From Desulfovibrio sp. MES5 (GTDB taxonomy: Bacteria > Desulfobacterota > Desulfovibrionia > Desulfovibrionales > Desulfovibrionaceae): a stretch of DNA of 64,000 nt. Position 1 is the stretch's first letter; the number at the start of each line of letters is the position of its first letter. The notes under the pieces are model-generated. The model ran no database searches and was not told where the DNA came from. It saw only the letters and a program-made list of their open reading frames with translations. The position numbers and the translations under genes are program-made. The DNA is taken from contig NZ_MJUZ01000004.1 in the NCBI RefSeq assembly GCF_002237645.1, forward strand, positions 23,646 through 87,645. The letters are read 5' to 3'. Below, in pieces: positions 10,842-21,924 of this stretch.

Positions 10842-12347
10842 TTAGACGCGCTTTCTTTTTCTGCGCTCCACAAAAAGCTGCGATTCATTGAGCGCCTCCG
10901 GCAGCCAGATGCGGAACAGGGTTTCGCCCTGCCCGCCAGCCTTCGCCTGCCTGGAAACGACGCTGATCTCGCCGTTATGCGCCTCAACGATCTTATGCAC
11001 CATGGCCAGTCCCAGCCCGGTTCCCTGCCCCTTGGTGGTGAAGTAGGGGTCAAAAATATGCGGCAACTGCCGCGGCGGAATACCCACGCCGGAGTCGCGC
11101 ACCATAAGGCATACGCCTTTTTTGTTCCGGGTCGCCGCCAGGGTCAGGCACCCGCCTTCGGGCATGGCGTCCAGCGCGTTGATGCAGAGGTTCAGCAGGG
11201 CCTGGCCCATGCGCTCGGGGTCTACCAGGGCCTTGGGCACCTCGCGGGAGATCTTGCACTCGACCTCAACCCCGCGTTTTTCCGCATCCTGGCCGATAAG
11301 GCGCACCACATGCTGCACAACGTCCTCGACGTTGCCAGGACGCGGGGACACGTCGCTCGGGCGGGAAAGGCCTATCAGATCCATGATGACGCGGTTGAGT
11401 CTGTCGACCTCGTTAACCATGACGTTGGCTGCGGCGCGGTCTTCGCTGCCCTCGGGAAAGCGCTGTCCGAAGTAGGTGGCGTAGCCCTTGATCGAGCTTA
11501 AAGGGTTACGGATTTCGTGCGCCACCCCGGCGGCGAGATTGCCCACAGCCGCGAGCTTTTCCTTGCGCCGCACCTCTCCTTCAAGGCGGCGTATTTCCAC
11601 CTCGGCCTTGCGCTGCCGCTGGCGGGATTCCCGCGCGCGCTCGGCGTAATACAGGGCCAGAAGGCAGGCCAGCCCCACAAGCAGGGTCACTGCCGAGAGC
11701 ATGGCTACATAGTCCCTGTTCTGGCTGCGCGTAATTTCAAAGGGCGAGATATCCAGTCCAAGAAATATGATGGGCGTGGGATACCCCCGCATGGCGTCGG
11801 CCATTCCGGGCGAAAACTGGCGGTACACGGCAAAAACCCTGCGTCCCTCCAGATGCATGATGCCCCAGCGCGCCAGCATGCCGGGGTTCAGCGCGCGCAT
11901 GCGCGCCTCGTCCATTTCCTTGCCTTCCATCCGCAGTATCTCGCCCAGGCGGGAGCGGTCGCTGTGCGCCACTATGGTTCCATCGGGCATGGTCACCGCT
12001 ATAAAAATGATGCCCGGACTGGACGCCATTTCTTCCAGCAGCACCTGAAGACGCACCCCGGCCTCGCTACGCATGCCGGAGCGCAAGATGCTTTCAAAAG
12101 CAATAATAAAGGATGAGCCCTTTTCGGCCAGCAAGCGTCCCATGGCGGCTTCACTGCGCTCAATGGATATATAGGCCAGCAGGCTGATCATGAGGGCCAG
12201 CACAAGCGCGGCTCCACCCATGAGCAGGCCAAGCGGCGTGCGCAGGACGCCCCGTGCGCCCTTCAGGGAAGCGTAAAGCCCCCCCACGGGGGTTTTCGGC
12301 GCGGCAGGCCCGGCTCCTTCACACATTTCATCGTGTTTTGCACTCAT
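10842..12347 (-). CDS. Two-component sensor histidine kinase (ZraS/AtoS-like)
   Basis: Two TM segments, 'GVAHEIRNPLSSIKGYATYF', 'GQGTGLGLAMVHKIVEAHNGEI'; next to and co-directional with the sigma-54 regulator. Confidence 0.93.
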   Translation of the reverse strand: MSAKHDEMCEGAGPAAPKTPVGGLYASLKGARGVLRTPLGLLMGGAALVLALMISLLAYISIERSEAAMGRLLAEKGSSFIIAFESILRSGMRSEAGVRLQVLLEEMASSPGIIFIAVTMPDGTIVAHSDRSRLGEILRMEGKEMDEARMRALNPGMLARWGIMHLEGRRVFAVYRQFSPGMADAMRGYPTPIIFLGLDISPFEITRSQNRDYVAMLSAVTLLVGLACLLALYYAERARESRQRQRKAEVEIRRLEGEVRRKEKLAAVGNLAAGVAHEIRNPLSSIKGYATYFGQRFPEGSEDRAAANVMVNEVDRLNRVIMDLIGLSRPSDVSPRPGNVEDVVQHVVRLIGQDAEKRGVEVECKISREVPKALVDPERMGQALLNLCINALDAMPEGGCLTLAATRNKKGVCLMVRDSGVGIPPRQLPHIFDPYFTTKGQGTGLGLAMVHKIVEAHNGEISVVSRQAKAGGQGETLFRIWLPEALNESQLFVERRKRKRV

Positions 12348-12410
12348 AGGACAGATATAGCGTCATGAGGCCGCACTGTCACCCTGTGCACAAAGCGGGC
12401 CTTCAATATT

Positions 12411-12426
12411 TTGCACGAATCTTGCT
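12411..12426 (+). promoter_or_regulatory. Candidate sigma-54 (-24/-12) promoter
   Basis: TTGCACGAATCTTGCT versus TGGCACG-N4-TTGCW; one mismatch in the -24 box. Confidence 0.6.
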
Positions 12427-12555
12427 TCGCAATTTATATATAGTCCATTTTATGTTGCCAAGGCAACATGCCACTGCCTCTATTGTCAGATGGAAGCATG
12501 CGGCATTGGCCTCTCTGTTAACGGCTCATGCAAATGATTCGGGAATACTTGCGAC

Positions 12556-13011
12556 ATGAAAAAAATATTCTTTTATTTCATCGCTATGGTCAGTCTGGTG
12601 CTTCCCACATCTTCTTTGGCTCAAAACCAGCAGTATGATATTTCACCCCAAACTCAACCATGTATACCCATGGGCGCACTGGGGGGGCCGCTGGAGCAGC
12701 TCCCCCCGCAAAAATGCGCAAAGGCCATAGCCATCATGGACGACTTTAAGAGAAAAAGTTTTTATTTACGCCATCTTATCGATGTGAAAAAAAATGAGCT
12801 TGAAGGTCTGAGTTTTAATCAAAACACGCCGCCTGAGGCGCTTCCGCGCCTGGGGTGTGAGCTGCAGATCCTGCGCGACGAATTGCGCGCCGTACTTATG
12901 AATGCCGATCAGAGAATGCGCCTTGAAGTAGGCATTCCATTGGGCACACTGGCGAGCAGAGGCTGTAGTATGGACTTTGAGCAGATGTTGTGGCGTGACG
13001 GGCTGAAGTAG
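12556..13011 (+). CDS. Small exported ZraP/CpxP-like protein
   Basis: Signal peptide; 'LPPQKCAKAIAIMDDFKRKSFYLRHLIDVKKNELEGL...PEALPRL' resembles the helical ZraP/CpxP pattern; divergent from a ZraSR-like pair. Confidence 0.55.
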   Translation: MKKIFFYFIAMVSLVLPTSSLAQNQQYDISPQTQPCIPMGALGGPLEQLPPQKCAKAIAIMDDFKRKSFYLRHLIDVKKNELEGLSFNQNTPPEALPRLGCELQILRDELRAVLMNADQRMRLEVGIPLGTLASRGCSMDFEQMLWRDGLK

Positions 13012-13432
13012 CCCATCTCAAACTGAATACCATAATATTACAGGATAAGTTTACGGCCTCAAGCGCGGCGACAGGAACGGCATTGGCTTGTCGCCCCCGG
13101 AAAGGAAGCCGCTCTACCTGACCACGACTGTCTAATATTTAAACATACAAAGATACAACTGTATAAAAAACATGCACCCTGTTTTCGGCCCCACGAAAAG
13201 CTAAATCGCAAAACTCAAATAATTTTAATCGATTATCAAAAAGCATTCCACAATATCGATAGTGGCACAAGAATTGCTTTTTATAATACAAGAATACGGA
13301 AAACGGATAGAAAAAAACATATAAACAAGTTAACAAAGTCTAACCGCGCAAGAGCAAGCTTCTCAATCCGTCTGAAGACGGAGTTTCGGAAAAAATCCCG
13401 TGAAGCGGCAGAACAGCGTCTACTGGCTGTAT

Positions 13433-13735
13433 TTATAAAGTTAGGCTGTAAGCAACGCCGCCACGGATCCGACAGAAGTGAACGCTGCCGGATATTCCAA
13501 ACCCGGCAATTGGCAATAGCATCCCGCCCAAAGCGAGGCGCCCGACAAAACGAGGCGCACAAAACAGGGCAGGCCATAACGTCAACGCGTCGCCAACCCA
13601 GCCAATCCGCCGACGGGCGGTAGAGATATACATGACACCAAACTTCCGTGAAGTCCTCCGCCCCCATTGAGGGCCTCCGGATCCCCCCCCCCGAAAACCT
13701 CCTCCTTTGAACAGAACCTCTAACCATCGGAACAT
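13433..13735 (-). CDS. Possible small ORF with a homopolymeric G tract (weak)
   Basis: ATG after GGGAGG; hydrophobic C-terminal half; no recognised family and atypical codon usage. Confidence 0.25.
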   Translation of the reverse strand: MFRWLEVLFKGGGFRGGGSGGPQWGRRTSRKFGVMYISTARRRIGWVGDALTLWPALFCAPRFVGRLALGGMLLPIAGFGISGSVHFCRIRGGVAYSLTL

Positions 13736-14263
13736 CCTCCCTCTCTCGGCCGCCGGTTGCCCCCGGCGGCCGCCTCTCATTTTAGCGCAACTACCTACTG
13801 AAATGCTTGCGTACGGCAGGCAAAAGCCTGCCTGATCGCATTTCGCGGCAAGGGGTTTCAGCACATCCCTGCAGTCCAGTGAACTCGTTTCATGAGCAGA
13901 CGGCTCTTGCGCCCGTTAACCCGGCACTGCCCCAAATCCTTCCCTGAAGCGTCCGCAAGCGAGCGGAATATCCGGCCTTCCCACATGCCCCGCGCGCCCC
14001 TCAACAACAGCAGCAGCAAAGGGGGACCCGTGTGCGGCTAAGGTTGACGCACACTATATTTTGCATTGCGCATAAAATGTCCCACGCGCCAAACACGGCA
14101 AGCGGCCCTCTTCATTCCAGTGGGCACAAAAAGTGCGCTACCTTCATAAAGAGAGCCGCATGCGACGGTGATGTTGTCTCTGGCCTTTACTCTGGCCTTT
14201 TCTCTGGACTTATCCCTTCAGACCAGAAAACTTGTTGCGCTATGCTATAAAACAATAAAAGTT

Positions 14264-14318
14264 TTAGGGGTGGGGGCCCCTTTTGCAAAAGGGACCCTCC
14301 CCACAAAGCATTCCAAAG
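14264..14318 (-). repeat. R2 palindromic repeat at 3' end of MCP gene
   Basis: Minus strand: GGAATGCTTTGTGGGGAGGGTCCCTTTTGCAAAAGGGGCCCCCACCCCTAAAACTTTT. Confidence 0.85.
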
Positions 14319-14328
14319 TCATATTGCC

Positions 14329-16416
14329 CTAGCCGAGCTTCATCTGCGCCACAAGGTTCTTCAGGGTGTGGGCCTGGCCAGCCAGATCGGCAACCGCCTG
14401 AGTCGCTTCCGCCATGGCCATAGCGCTCTGACGCGATATCTCGTTGACGAGCACAATGCTCTGGTTGATTTCTTCGCTGGCTGCGGACTGTTCCTCACTG
14501 GCAGTGGCAATGGCGTTAACCTGATCCGCCGTGGCCTCAACGGTTGCCACTATTTCTTCCAGGGCCTGCCCGGACTGACTGGCAAAGTCCGTGGCCTGGG
14601 CAATCTGGCCGACCGCGTTGTCCATTGATCCCATGCTCTTGGTGGTGCTGTCCTGAATGGACCTGATGGCATGGCTGACATCCTTTGTGGAATCCATTGT
14701 CTTTTCAGCCAGCTTGCGCACCTCGTCGGCCACCACGGCAAAGCCCCGTCCGGCGTCACCCGCCCGGGCGGCCTCAATGGCCGCGTTGAGGGCCAGCAGG
14801 TTGGTCTGGTCGGCGATATCGGAAATGACATTCATGATTTGCGAAATGCTTTGAGCGTGCTCGTTAAGCTCGGCCATGTCGCCCTTGAGTTCCTCGGACA
14901 TGCGCCGCACAGCTTCGATGCTTTGCACGGCCTGCTCAACAATGTTCGCGCCAGCCCGGGCCTTTTCTCTGGTGTGCACCGAGGCTTCCGAAGCCGCGCT
15001 CGCATTGCGGGCCACTTCCTGCACGGTGGCGTTCATCTCGTTCATGGCTGTGGCGGCCTCGGAAAGACGCTGCGCCGCCTCTGAGGCGCTGCGGTCTGAC
15101 TGCTCGATCTGGGCGGCAAGCTGGGTTGAAGCAGAAGAAATAACGCCGATAGAGGTTTCCAACTGCCCGGCGGCGGCCAGCATGCCGTCCTGACGTGCGG
15201 TTTCGGCTTCCTTGCGTGCCTCCTGGGCCTCTTCCATGGCGACGCGGGCTTCGCCCGTCGCCATCTCCGCCTGATGGGTTTTCTCTTCACTTTCCTTGAA
15301 CAGGCCACGCAACTTGCCCACCATGCTCTGGATGCCGCTTGAAAGCCCGCCAATTTCATCACTTCTGCTGGCGGCTTTTGCCAGGGCTTCCTCTTCCTGC
15401 GGCTCAGGATTAAAATTGCCGCCAGCCACCACCTGTACGTACTTTTCGCTGATCTTCAGTGATCGCGCTATGCCCCGCGACACAAAGACAATGACGGCGC
15501 CCAGCACAAGGGCAGTAACAATACCCACTAATACGTTGGCCTTGAGCAGCCTGCTTGTGGGGGCAAGCATCTCATCCCTGTCCGCGACCATAACCACATG
15601 CCAGTTGCTTTCGGGCATATGCCGGTAGTAGGCCACCATTTGCTGCTCGCCACGGGCGAACTGCACACGTCCGCTTCCGTTCATCAGGGCTGCCTTCACA
15701 AAGGGTTCCTGACTGCAGTCCTTGCCCAGCATGGTCTTGTCGGGATGCATGATGGCCGTTCCCGCACTGTCATAAACCGCGCAATATCCGTGTTTACCCA
15801 TTTTGATGGTGTCTGTGGTGCTCGCGCTCAGACGGGCCAGACTCATATAAGCGTACATAACGCCGTGCGCTTTGCCCTGAGCCATAACGGGAGCCGCCAC
15901 CATAGTGGACATTTCGCCCGCATGGTTACGGGTGTTTTCCATGCTCATCTGACCGGCCAGGGCCACCTGCACAGATTTTCGGTCCCGCAGGTTGCCGCCG
16001 ATCATTTCCCTGGTGGTATGGGCCACAACAATGCCGGACGCATCTATCAGCCCCGCGCCATCAACCATGCCAAAATGCTGCGCAAGGTCGTCAAGCACGC
16101 TCTGGACATCCGGTTCGCCGAGGCTTTCAAGGGCAGCCTGATCGCCTGTCCGGGCGAACAGAGCCTTTTTGACGTGGGCCGATTCGGCATTGGTTCTGAT
16201 GAGGCCGTGCGTCATTTTTTGCACGGAGCCCAGCCCTTCGATCTGTTTGTCTATAACGCTGTCGAATTCGTGCGCGACCTGCTGTGTGAGCGAATTTTCT
16301 GCCTGCCAATAACTGAGACCGCATACCGCAGTCAGGCCCAGTAGGGACGGAACCAGAATGGTAAGCATCATCTTGTTCATAATTCCCATTTTCATATTCA
16401 AGACCTCTGGATTCAT
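14329..16416 (-). CDS. Methyl-accepting chemotaxis protein with periplasmic Cache-like sensor
   Basis: Signalling hairpin '[43 protein letters not shown]'; N-terminal TM and extracellular sensor. Confidence 0.95.
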   Translation of the reverse strand: MNPEVLNMKMGIMNKMMLTILVPSLLGLTAVCGLSYWQAENSLTQQVAHEFDSVIDKQIEGLGSVQKMTHGLIRTNAESAHVKKALFARTGDQAALESLGEPDVQSVLDDLAQHFGMVDGAGLIDASGIVVAHTTREMIGGNLRDRKSVQVALAGQMSMENTRNHAGEMSTMVAAPVMAQGKAHGVMYAYMSLARLSASTTDTIKMGKHGYCAVYDSAGTAIMHPDKTMLGKDCSQEPFVKAALMNGSGRVQFARGEQQMVAYYRHMPESNWHVVMVADRDEMLAPTSRLLKANVLVGIVTALVLGAVIVFVSRGIARSLKISEKYVQVVAGGNFNPEPQEEEALAKAASRSDEIGGLSSGIQSMVGKLRGLFKESEEKTHQAEMATGEARVAMEEAQEARKEAETARQDGMLAAAGQLETSIGVISSASTQLAAQIEQSDRSASEAAQRLSEAATAMNEMNATVQEVARNASAASEASVHTREKARAGANIVEQAVQSIEAVRRMSEELKGDMAELNEHAQSISQIMNVISDIADQTNLLALNAAIEAARAGDAGRGFAVVADEVRKLAEKTMDSTKDVSHAIRSIQDSTTKSMGSMDNAVGQIAQATDFASQSGQALEEIVATVEATADQVNAIATASEEQSAASEEINQSIVLVNEISRQSAMAMAEATQAVADLAGQAHTLKNLVAQMKLG

Positions 16417-17002
16417 GTGTATTTCAGATTACTGGCGGAAGATAAAATCACGCCGATTGAGCCTGGGATGCGAGGGATATCTTAGGAAGGAGATGAGGAA
16501 AGAAGCCGGAAGGAGGGTGTGGATTCCTGACTGCGCTGTCCAGGTTAAATTACCTATATAGCTTTTCGCATTTTTTTGCAAAAAATATTATGCCAAATGC
16601 GCAATTATTCCAAAAAAGTTTTTCCCGCTCGTGGCGCAGGGGCGAATTTCAACGGCTGGAGCCAAAAAATGGCAGCGCGCGCCTCACGACACGGCTGCCA
16701 TTTCGCACGAAATTCGCAGTATTGTATGTCTGCGGGAACCGCAGCTTCAAAACAGTGGGCAGCACGACGCCCGAGCAGGCCACGATTAAAACGCGCCAGC
16801 AGCAGCGCGGTCGTGGTTGTTTTGCACGCGATCATGGTTGTCGCGCGCGGCCACGCATGGCAAAAGGGCGGGCCATATCCTTTAAGATATATATATTCTC
16901 AGAAGGTCGATATCTGGGGCGCGATGAAAAGGCGTACGGGAGTGTCAGGCCGCGATCAGAAGGACGCGAGCAGAAGAGAAGGACGCAAGCAAAAGCGCAT
17001 AA

Positions 17003-18163
17003 TCAAAAGGTCACGGTCAAACGCAGTTCCTGCTGGCAGGCGGCATCAAAACGCAGGCTTTCAGGCGAAAGCCCCAGGCCCGCCCAGGCGGAACGCAGCT
17101 CGCCGCGCATTCCCCACATATATCCCTGGCAGGAAGGGGGGACGTGCAGAGCGTGCAAGCGCGGCGACGCGGCCATGCCTGAAGAAGCCGACAGTGCGCC
17201 CCCCCCTGAGGATGCCGCCAGCGCGGTCAGGGCGCGGCGCACCGCCAGCAGCAAGGCCCGCCCCATAACGCGGCTGCCCAGGGCATTGTCCACGGGTCCG
17301 GCCAGCACGGCCTCGGCCAGCGCGGCTTCGGGCGCAAGCCCCATGCGGATGACGGGCACGCGCGCCTCCTGCGCCAGAAGCCAGCCCTGCGCGAGGGTGT
17401 CCAGCGTAGCTTCCAGCGGCCACGGCGCGTAGAGATTCTGCCGCCACATGCGGGCAAGGGCCGTACCCTCAAGCACAAGACAGGGATAAAAACGCAGCAT
17501 GTCCGCCCCGGCGTCGAGCGCCAGGGGAACGTCGCGCAAAAAATCCTCCGTGCTGTTGCCCGGCATGCCCGGCAAGAGCTGCACCCCAAGCGTCAGACCC
17601 GCGGCCTTCACAAGGGCGCAGGCACGAAGGGCCGTGGCTCCGTCATAGCCCCGCTTTGAGGCAAAAAGGGCTTCATCCGCAAAACTTTGCACGCCAAGCT
17701 CCACGCAGCGGCAACCGGCCTCGCGCAGCCGCGAAAGGGTTGGCGCGTCCACGCAATCCGGCCGGGTTGAACAGCGGAAGCTGCGTATCCAGCCGCGCTC
17801 AAGGGCCATGCGCGCCAGATCAAGACAGGCGTTCTGGTCCTGCCCGGGCATGGCAGTGAAGGTGCCGCCGTAAAAGGCCAGCTCGGCTGGCGGCAGGCCA
17901 GTGGCGTGACGATATTCAAGATTTTCGCGGGCATGCCGTAGCAGGGCCGCAAGGGAAGACGCAGGCAAAACCGGCGCGCCAGATGACGGGGCGGCAGGGT
18001 CCATGCAGCCAGCAAGTCCCGTCTGCACGTCTTGCGCGCAAAACACGCAACGTACCGGGCACCCTCTGAAAGGGAGAAAGAGGGGGATCAGGGCGTGCCC
18101 TTGGGGACGGGGTATGAACCAGGGCAAGGTTGAAGAAAAAATTCGGGCAGATACCGCTTTCAT
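17003..18163 (-). CDS. Radical SAM protein (Elp3-like)
   Basis: 'PFRGCPVRCVFCAQ' Cx3Cx2C cluster; 'FYGGTFTAMP', 'STRPDCVD', 'VELGVQSF', 'LLPGMPG'. Confidence 0.9.
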   Translation of the reverse strand: MKAVSARIFSSTLPWFIPRPQGHALIPLFLPFRGCPVRCVFCAQDVQTGLAGCMDPAAPSSGAPVLPASSLAALLRHARENLEYRHATGLPPAELAFYGGTFTAMPGQDQNACLDLARMALERGWIRSFRCSTRPDCVDAPTLSRLREAGCRCVELGVQSFADEALFASKRGYDGATALRACALVKAAGLTLGVQLLPGMPGNSTEDFLRDVPLALDAGADMLRFYPCLVLEGTALARMWRQNLYAPWPLEATLDTLAQGWLLAQEARVPVIRMGLAPEAALAEAVLAGPVDNALGSRVMGRALLLAVRRALTALAASSGGGALSASSGMAASPRLHALHVPPSCQGYMWGMRGELRSAWAGLGLSPESLRFDAACQQELRLTVTF

Positions 18164-18387
18164 ATATGCTCAATGGCTGCGAAGCCACGTACGGCGCGCA
18201 CAATGGCTCTTCATACGTAAGAAGACAATTTTTAAGAAAAATCTTGCTCTGCCCGTTAGTTGCGTGTATTTTACACAAAAGTGCGCTTCATGTGAAGTGC
18301 GCCTTCGTTGCCCGTTGGGCCATACCTGTCAAGATCATGTTTTGTGACAGCCATACCAGCGCATTGTTACGCGCCGGAGAACTCACA

Positions 18388-18675
18388 ATGAAAAAAACAC
18401 TGACCAAAGCGGACATCGTGGAGGCCATCTACGAAGAAACCGACAAGAACCGCGTTGATGTAAAGAACGTGGTTGAAAAGCTGCTGGACATAATGAAGTC
18501 CGCCATCAAAAAGGACCGGGCTTTGCTCATCAGCGGCTTTGGCAAGTTCGAATGCTATGACAAGGCATCACGCAAGGGGCGCAACCCCAAAACGGACGAA
18601 ACCATCACTCTGCCCCCGCGCAAGGTTATGGTGTTCCGTCTGTCGCGGAAGTTCCGCTCGGAACTGAACCCCTAG
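18388..18675 (+). CDS. HU/IHF-family DNA-binding protein
   Basis: 95 aa from ATG 18388; 'KKDRALLISGFGKFECYDKASRKGRNPKTDE'. Confidence 0.92.
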   Translation: MKKTLTKADIVEAIYEETDKNRVDVKNVVEKLLDIMKSAIKKDRALLISGFGKFECYDKASRKGRNPKTDETITLPPRKVMVFRLSRKFRSELNP

Positions 18676-18894
18676 CCGGCAACAACACGCCTGCGCCTTC
18701 ACGGCGGGCTTTGTCGGGCCCTGCCGCGCTGGTTTGGCGCGCATTTTATTTAGCCGTCAGCCGTAGCACGGACAGGGTATTTTTTTGCCCTGCGCTTTTT
18801 CGTGTCCGGCCTCTGCCGTTCTGGGGCTGCGTTATCGCCTGATCCTGGGCCTTTTCGCCACAAATGCTCGAGGTCAACGTCACGGGAGCTGCGC

Positions 18895-20580
18895 ATGCTG
18901 TTCAATTCCTATTCCTTTATATTTCTTTTCCTTCCACTTCTGCTGCTGTGCTGGCGGCTGACCGCAGGCTACGGAGCCACGCGGCTGAGTCTGGTTCTGC
19001 TGCTCTTTTCCGTAGTTTTTTACGCTCTTTGGGGCCTGCCCTTTCTGCTGCTTCTGGCGGTCATTCTGGGCATGAACTACGCTTTCGCGCTGGCCCTGGC
19101 CGACCCAAACCGGCCTGACGGCGCAACTGCGGATGCGGATGTCATCCCCGAGGAAGACGCGCTGGCTTCTCCCCTGGAGTCCCCGGACGCCCAGGCGGAT
19201 GCCGCTGGCCCCCGCCAAGCTAAGTTCCGCAGGGGCAGACGATTTTTCCAAGGCAACGGGCTGCAGGGAGTCCGCGCCTGGGCGTGCAGCCGCAAAGGGC
19301 TGCTGGTCCTGGCCCTCATACTGAACCTGCTGCCCCTGCTCTGGTTCAAGTACTCCTGGTTTTTCGCCCAGAACCTGGCCCTGCTTATGGGCACGCAATG
19401 GAACTTCACCCCGCCGGGGCTTCCGCTCGGCATATCCTTCTATACCTTTATACAGATCGCATGGCTGGTCAGCGTGTACCGGCGGCAGGTAGTGCCGCAG
19501 GGTTTTTCACGCCACGCGCTGTTTTCGGCCTGCTTTCCCTACGTGATTTCCGGCCCTATCGTGCGCTACGAGCAGATGGGCCCGCAGCTTGACGAGCTTT
19601 CAGGCTCCACGGCTGAGGATCTGGCGCAGGGCTTCACGCTTTTCACCATTGGTCTTGCCAAAAAGGTGCTGCTGGCGGACGGGCTGGCCGTTTACGCCAA
19701 CGCCGTCTTCAACGCTGCGGAAAAAGCCTTTCCCATCAGCGGAGCCGAGGCCTGGCTGGGTTCCCTGTGTTACACCTTCCAGCTGTATTTCGACTTTTCC
19801 GGCTACACGGACATGGCCATTGGCATTGGCCTCATGCTGGGCCTGCGCCTGCCTGAAAACTTCGATTCGCCCTACAAGTCCACGGGCATTGTGGACTTCT
19901 GGCGGCGCTGGCACATTACCCTGAGTTCGTGGCTGCGCGATTTTCTGTACATCCCCCTTGGCGGCAACCGCAAAGGGCGGCTCATGCAGTACCGCAACCT
20001 CTTTCTGACCATGCTTATCGGCGGCGCGTGGCACGGCGCGGGTTGGACCTTCATCATCTGGGGGGCACTGCACGGCTCCATGCTGGGCGTCAACCACTTT
20101 TTCCGGGCCTGCATCAAGGGCACCTTGCTTGAAAAGGTGCTGGCCACCCCGCCCATGCGGATTTTCTTCATCCTGTTCACCTTCCTGTGCATCAACCTTG
20201 GTTGGGTGATCTTCCGCACGGTGAGCCTTGACGGAGCCGCCGCCATGTTCGGGGCCATGTTTACCGGCCCCTTCACTGCCGAGGCCGCAGGCCTGACGGC
20301 TGATTACGCGGGGCTTTCCGCCACGGGCGTTCTGGCGACCCGGTGGCTGCCCAACAACTATTTTCAGGGCTGGCTGCCCTTTGCCCTGCTGGGCATAAGC
20401 TTTGTGCTGTGCTGGGCATTCCCCAACAGTCACGAGATGCTGCACGGCAGGCGCGACGGTTCGCGCCCGTTCCTCAGTTGGCGGCCTTCAGCGGCATGGG
20501 CCACCAGCCTCGCTTGTCTGGCCTTTGTGACGCTCATCCTGGTGTCGCGCAAGGCGACCTTCCTGTACTTCCAATTTTAA
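18895..20580 (+). CDS. MBOAT-family O-acyltransferase (AlgI/DltB-like)
   Basis: 'FDFSGYTDMAIGIGLMLGLRLPENF', 'FWRRWHITLSSWLRDFLYIPLGGNRKG', 'GGAWHGAGWTFIIWGALHG'. Confidence 0.94.
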   Translation: MLFNSYSFIFLFLPLLLLCWRLTAGYGATRLSLVLLLFSVVFYALWGLPFLLLLAVILGMNYAFALALADPNRPDGATADADVIPEEDALASPLESPDAQADAAGPRQAKFRRGRRFFQGNGLQGVRAWACSRKGLLVLALILNLLPLLWFKYSWFFAQNLALLMGTQWNFTPPGLPLGISFYTFIQIAWLVSVYRRQVVPQGFSRHALFSACFPYVISGPIVRYEQMGPQLDELSGSTAEDLAQGFTLFTIGLAKKVLLADGLAVYANAVFNAAEKAFPISGAEAWLGSLCYTFQLYFDFSGYTDMAIGIGLMLGLRLPENFDSPYKSTGIVDFWRRWHITLSSWLRDFLYIPLGGNRKGRLMQYRNLFLTMLIGGAWHGAGWTFIIWGALHGSMLGVNHFFRACIKGTLLEKVLATPPMRIFFILFTFLCINLGWVIFRTVSLDGAAAMFGAMFTGPFTAEAAGLTADYAGLSATGVLATRWLPNNYFQGWLPFALLGISFVLCWAFPNSHEMLHGRRDGSRPFLSWRPSAAWATSLACLAFVTLILVSRKATFLYFQF

Positions 20581-20595
20581 AGAGGCGGACACATC

Positions 20596-21831
20596 ATGAG
20601 CAAAATCCTCACCGAATCCGCCTATCTTTCCCGTTACTTCCGTGTGCTGCTGCTTTTGGCCCTTGTGGTCGGCCTGCTGGCGCTGCCCTATACCCTGTGG
20701 TGGCTCTACAAAAGCGGCGACGTGGGCGTCGAGCGCGCGGTGGCGGCGCAGTCCGCCGGGCAGTTCGCCATTTTTGGCTCGGGCGTCTCACAGGACTTTG
20801 TGGACTACAAACTGCAGCTTTACGCCAAGGTCAAACCGGAAATCGCCGCCGTGGGCTCATCCCGCGTCATGCAGTTCCGGGGAGCCTACTTTCGTAAATC
20901 CTTTCTCAACGTGGGCGGCACGGCAGGCAACCTTTCGGTGCTGCGCTCCACCCTTGACGCCATGCTGGCCCTGCACAAGCCCGATGCCGTCATCATCGGC
21001 CTGGATTTCTGGTGGTTTATGCCCCAGTGGCAGCCCGATCCCTTCAAGGACGAGCCCCCCACCAGCGGCTCCTACAACTACGGGTTTGAAAGCCTGAAAA
21101 AGCCCTGGGCCTGGCTGCTCGAAGGAAAGATCTCCGTTCACGACCTTATTGCTCCCGTCCTGCTGGAATCGGCTGGCGGCTTTCGCGCCGGACGCTACGG
21201 CATCATGGCCCAACAGACGGACGACGGGTTCGGCCCTGACGGCGCATGGTACTACACAGCGGAAACCACAGGGCAGAAGCGGCCTTTCGACTACCAGTTC
21301 GAAGACACGCTCAAGCAGGTACGGCACGGCATCAAGGCCTTTTTTCGCGCCAAGCCCATTGAAGGCAGCCGTGACCCCGGCGGCATAAGCTCCGCCCATC
21401 TGGACGCCTTTGCCGAAATCTACTGCCGCCTCAAGGCACGCGGCATTGCCACCTTTGTCTTTATTTCGCCCCTGTCCGTGAAAGTGCTGGACGCCATACG
21501 CCAGCACGAGGCCGATTACCCGCACCTCTTCCACCTGCGGGAAGCCCTGCTGGCACGCGGCATTGAGGTTATGGACTTTACGGATGCGCGCACCTTCGGC
21601 TCCAGTGATTGCGAATTTGTTGACGGCTTCCACGGCGGCGAAGTAACCTACGCGCGTATGCTGCGGGATATGGCCGATCGCTGGCCCGCCCTGCTGGGCT
21701 ACGTGAATATGGAAAAAATCAATGCGACCATCCGCGACTGGCGCGGTCACGCCCTGGTTTTTGACCAGCGCCTCACGGACAAGCCGGAAATTGATTTCAA
21801 CAATTTCAACTGTCCCAAACGTAAACCATAG
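20596..21831 (+). CDS. SGNH/DltD-like membrane-anchored protein paired with MBOAT
   Basis: N-terminal TM; 'VGSSRVMQFRGAYF', 'FVDGFHGGEVTYARML' SGNH-like blocks; 15 bp downstream of the MBOAT gene. Confidence 0.7.
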   Translation: MSKILTESAYLSRYFRVLLLLALVVGLLALPYTLWWLYKSGDVGVERAVAAQSAGQFAIFGSGVSQDFVDYKLQLYAKVKPEIAAVGSSRVMQFRGAYFRKSFLNVGGTAGNLSVLRSTLDAMLALHKPDAVIIGLDFWWFMPQWQPDPFKDEPPTSGSYNYGFESLKKPWAWLLEGKISVHDLIAPVLLESAGGFRAGRYGIMAQQTDDGFGPDGAWYYTAETTGQKRPFDYQFEDTLKQVRHGIKAFFRAKPIEGSRDPGGISSAHLDAFAEIYCRLKARGIATFVFISPLSVKVLDAIRQHEADYPHLFHLREALLARGIEVMDFTDARTFGSSDCEFVDGFHGGEVTYARMLRDMADRWPALLGYVNMEKINATIRDWRGHALVFDQRLTDKPEIDFNNFNCPKRKP

Positions 21832-21924
21832 GCCGTAAACGGCCTGGCAAGACCCGGACCCGGCGCGAGCGACTGACGCAACGCCGAGCCGCAGGAGCGC
21901 CAAGGCCGCGAGGCCTGGTCAGGG

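Noticed and set aside
16576-17432. Plus-strand ORFs upstream of and over the radical SAM gene
   Set aside because: Arg-rich translations without domains, partly antisense to the radical SAM CDS.
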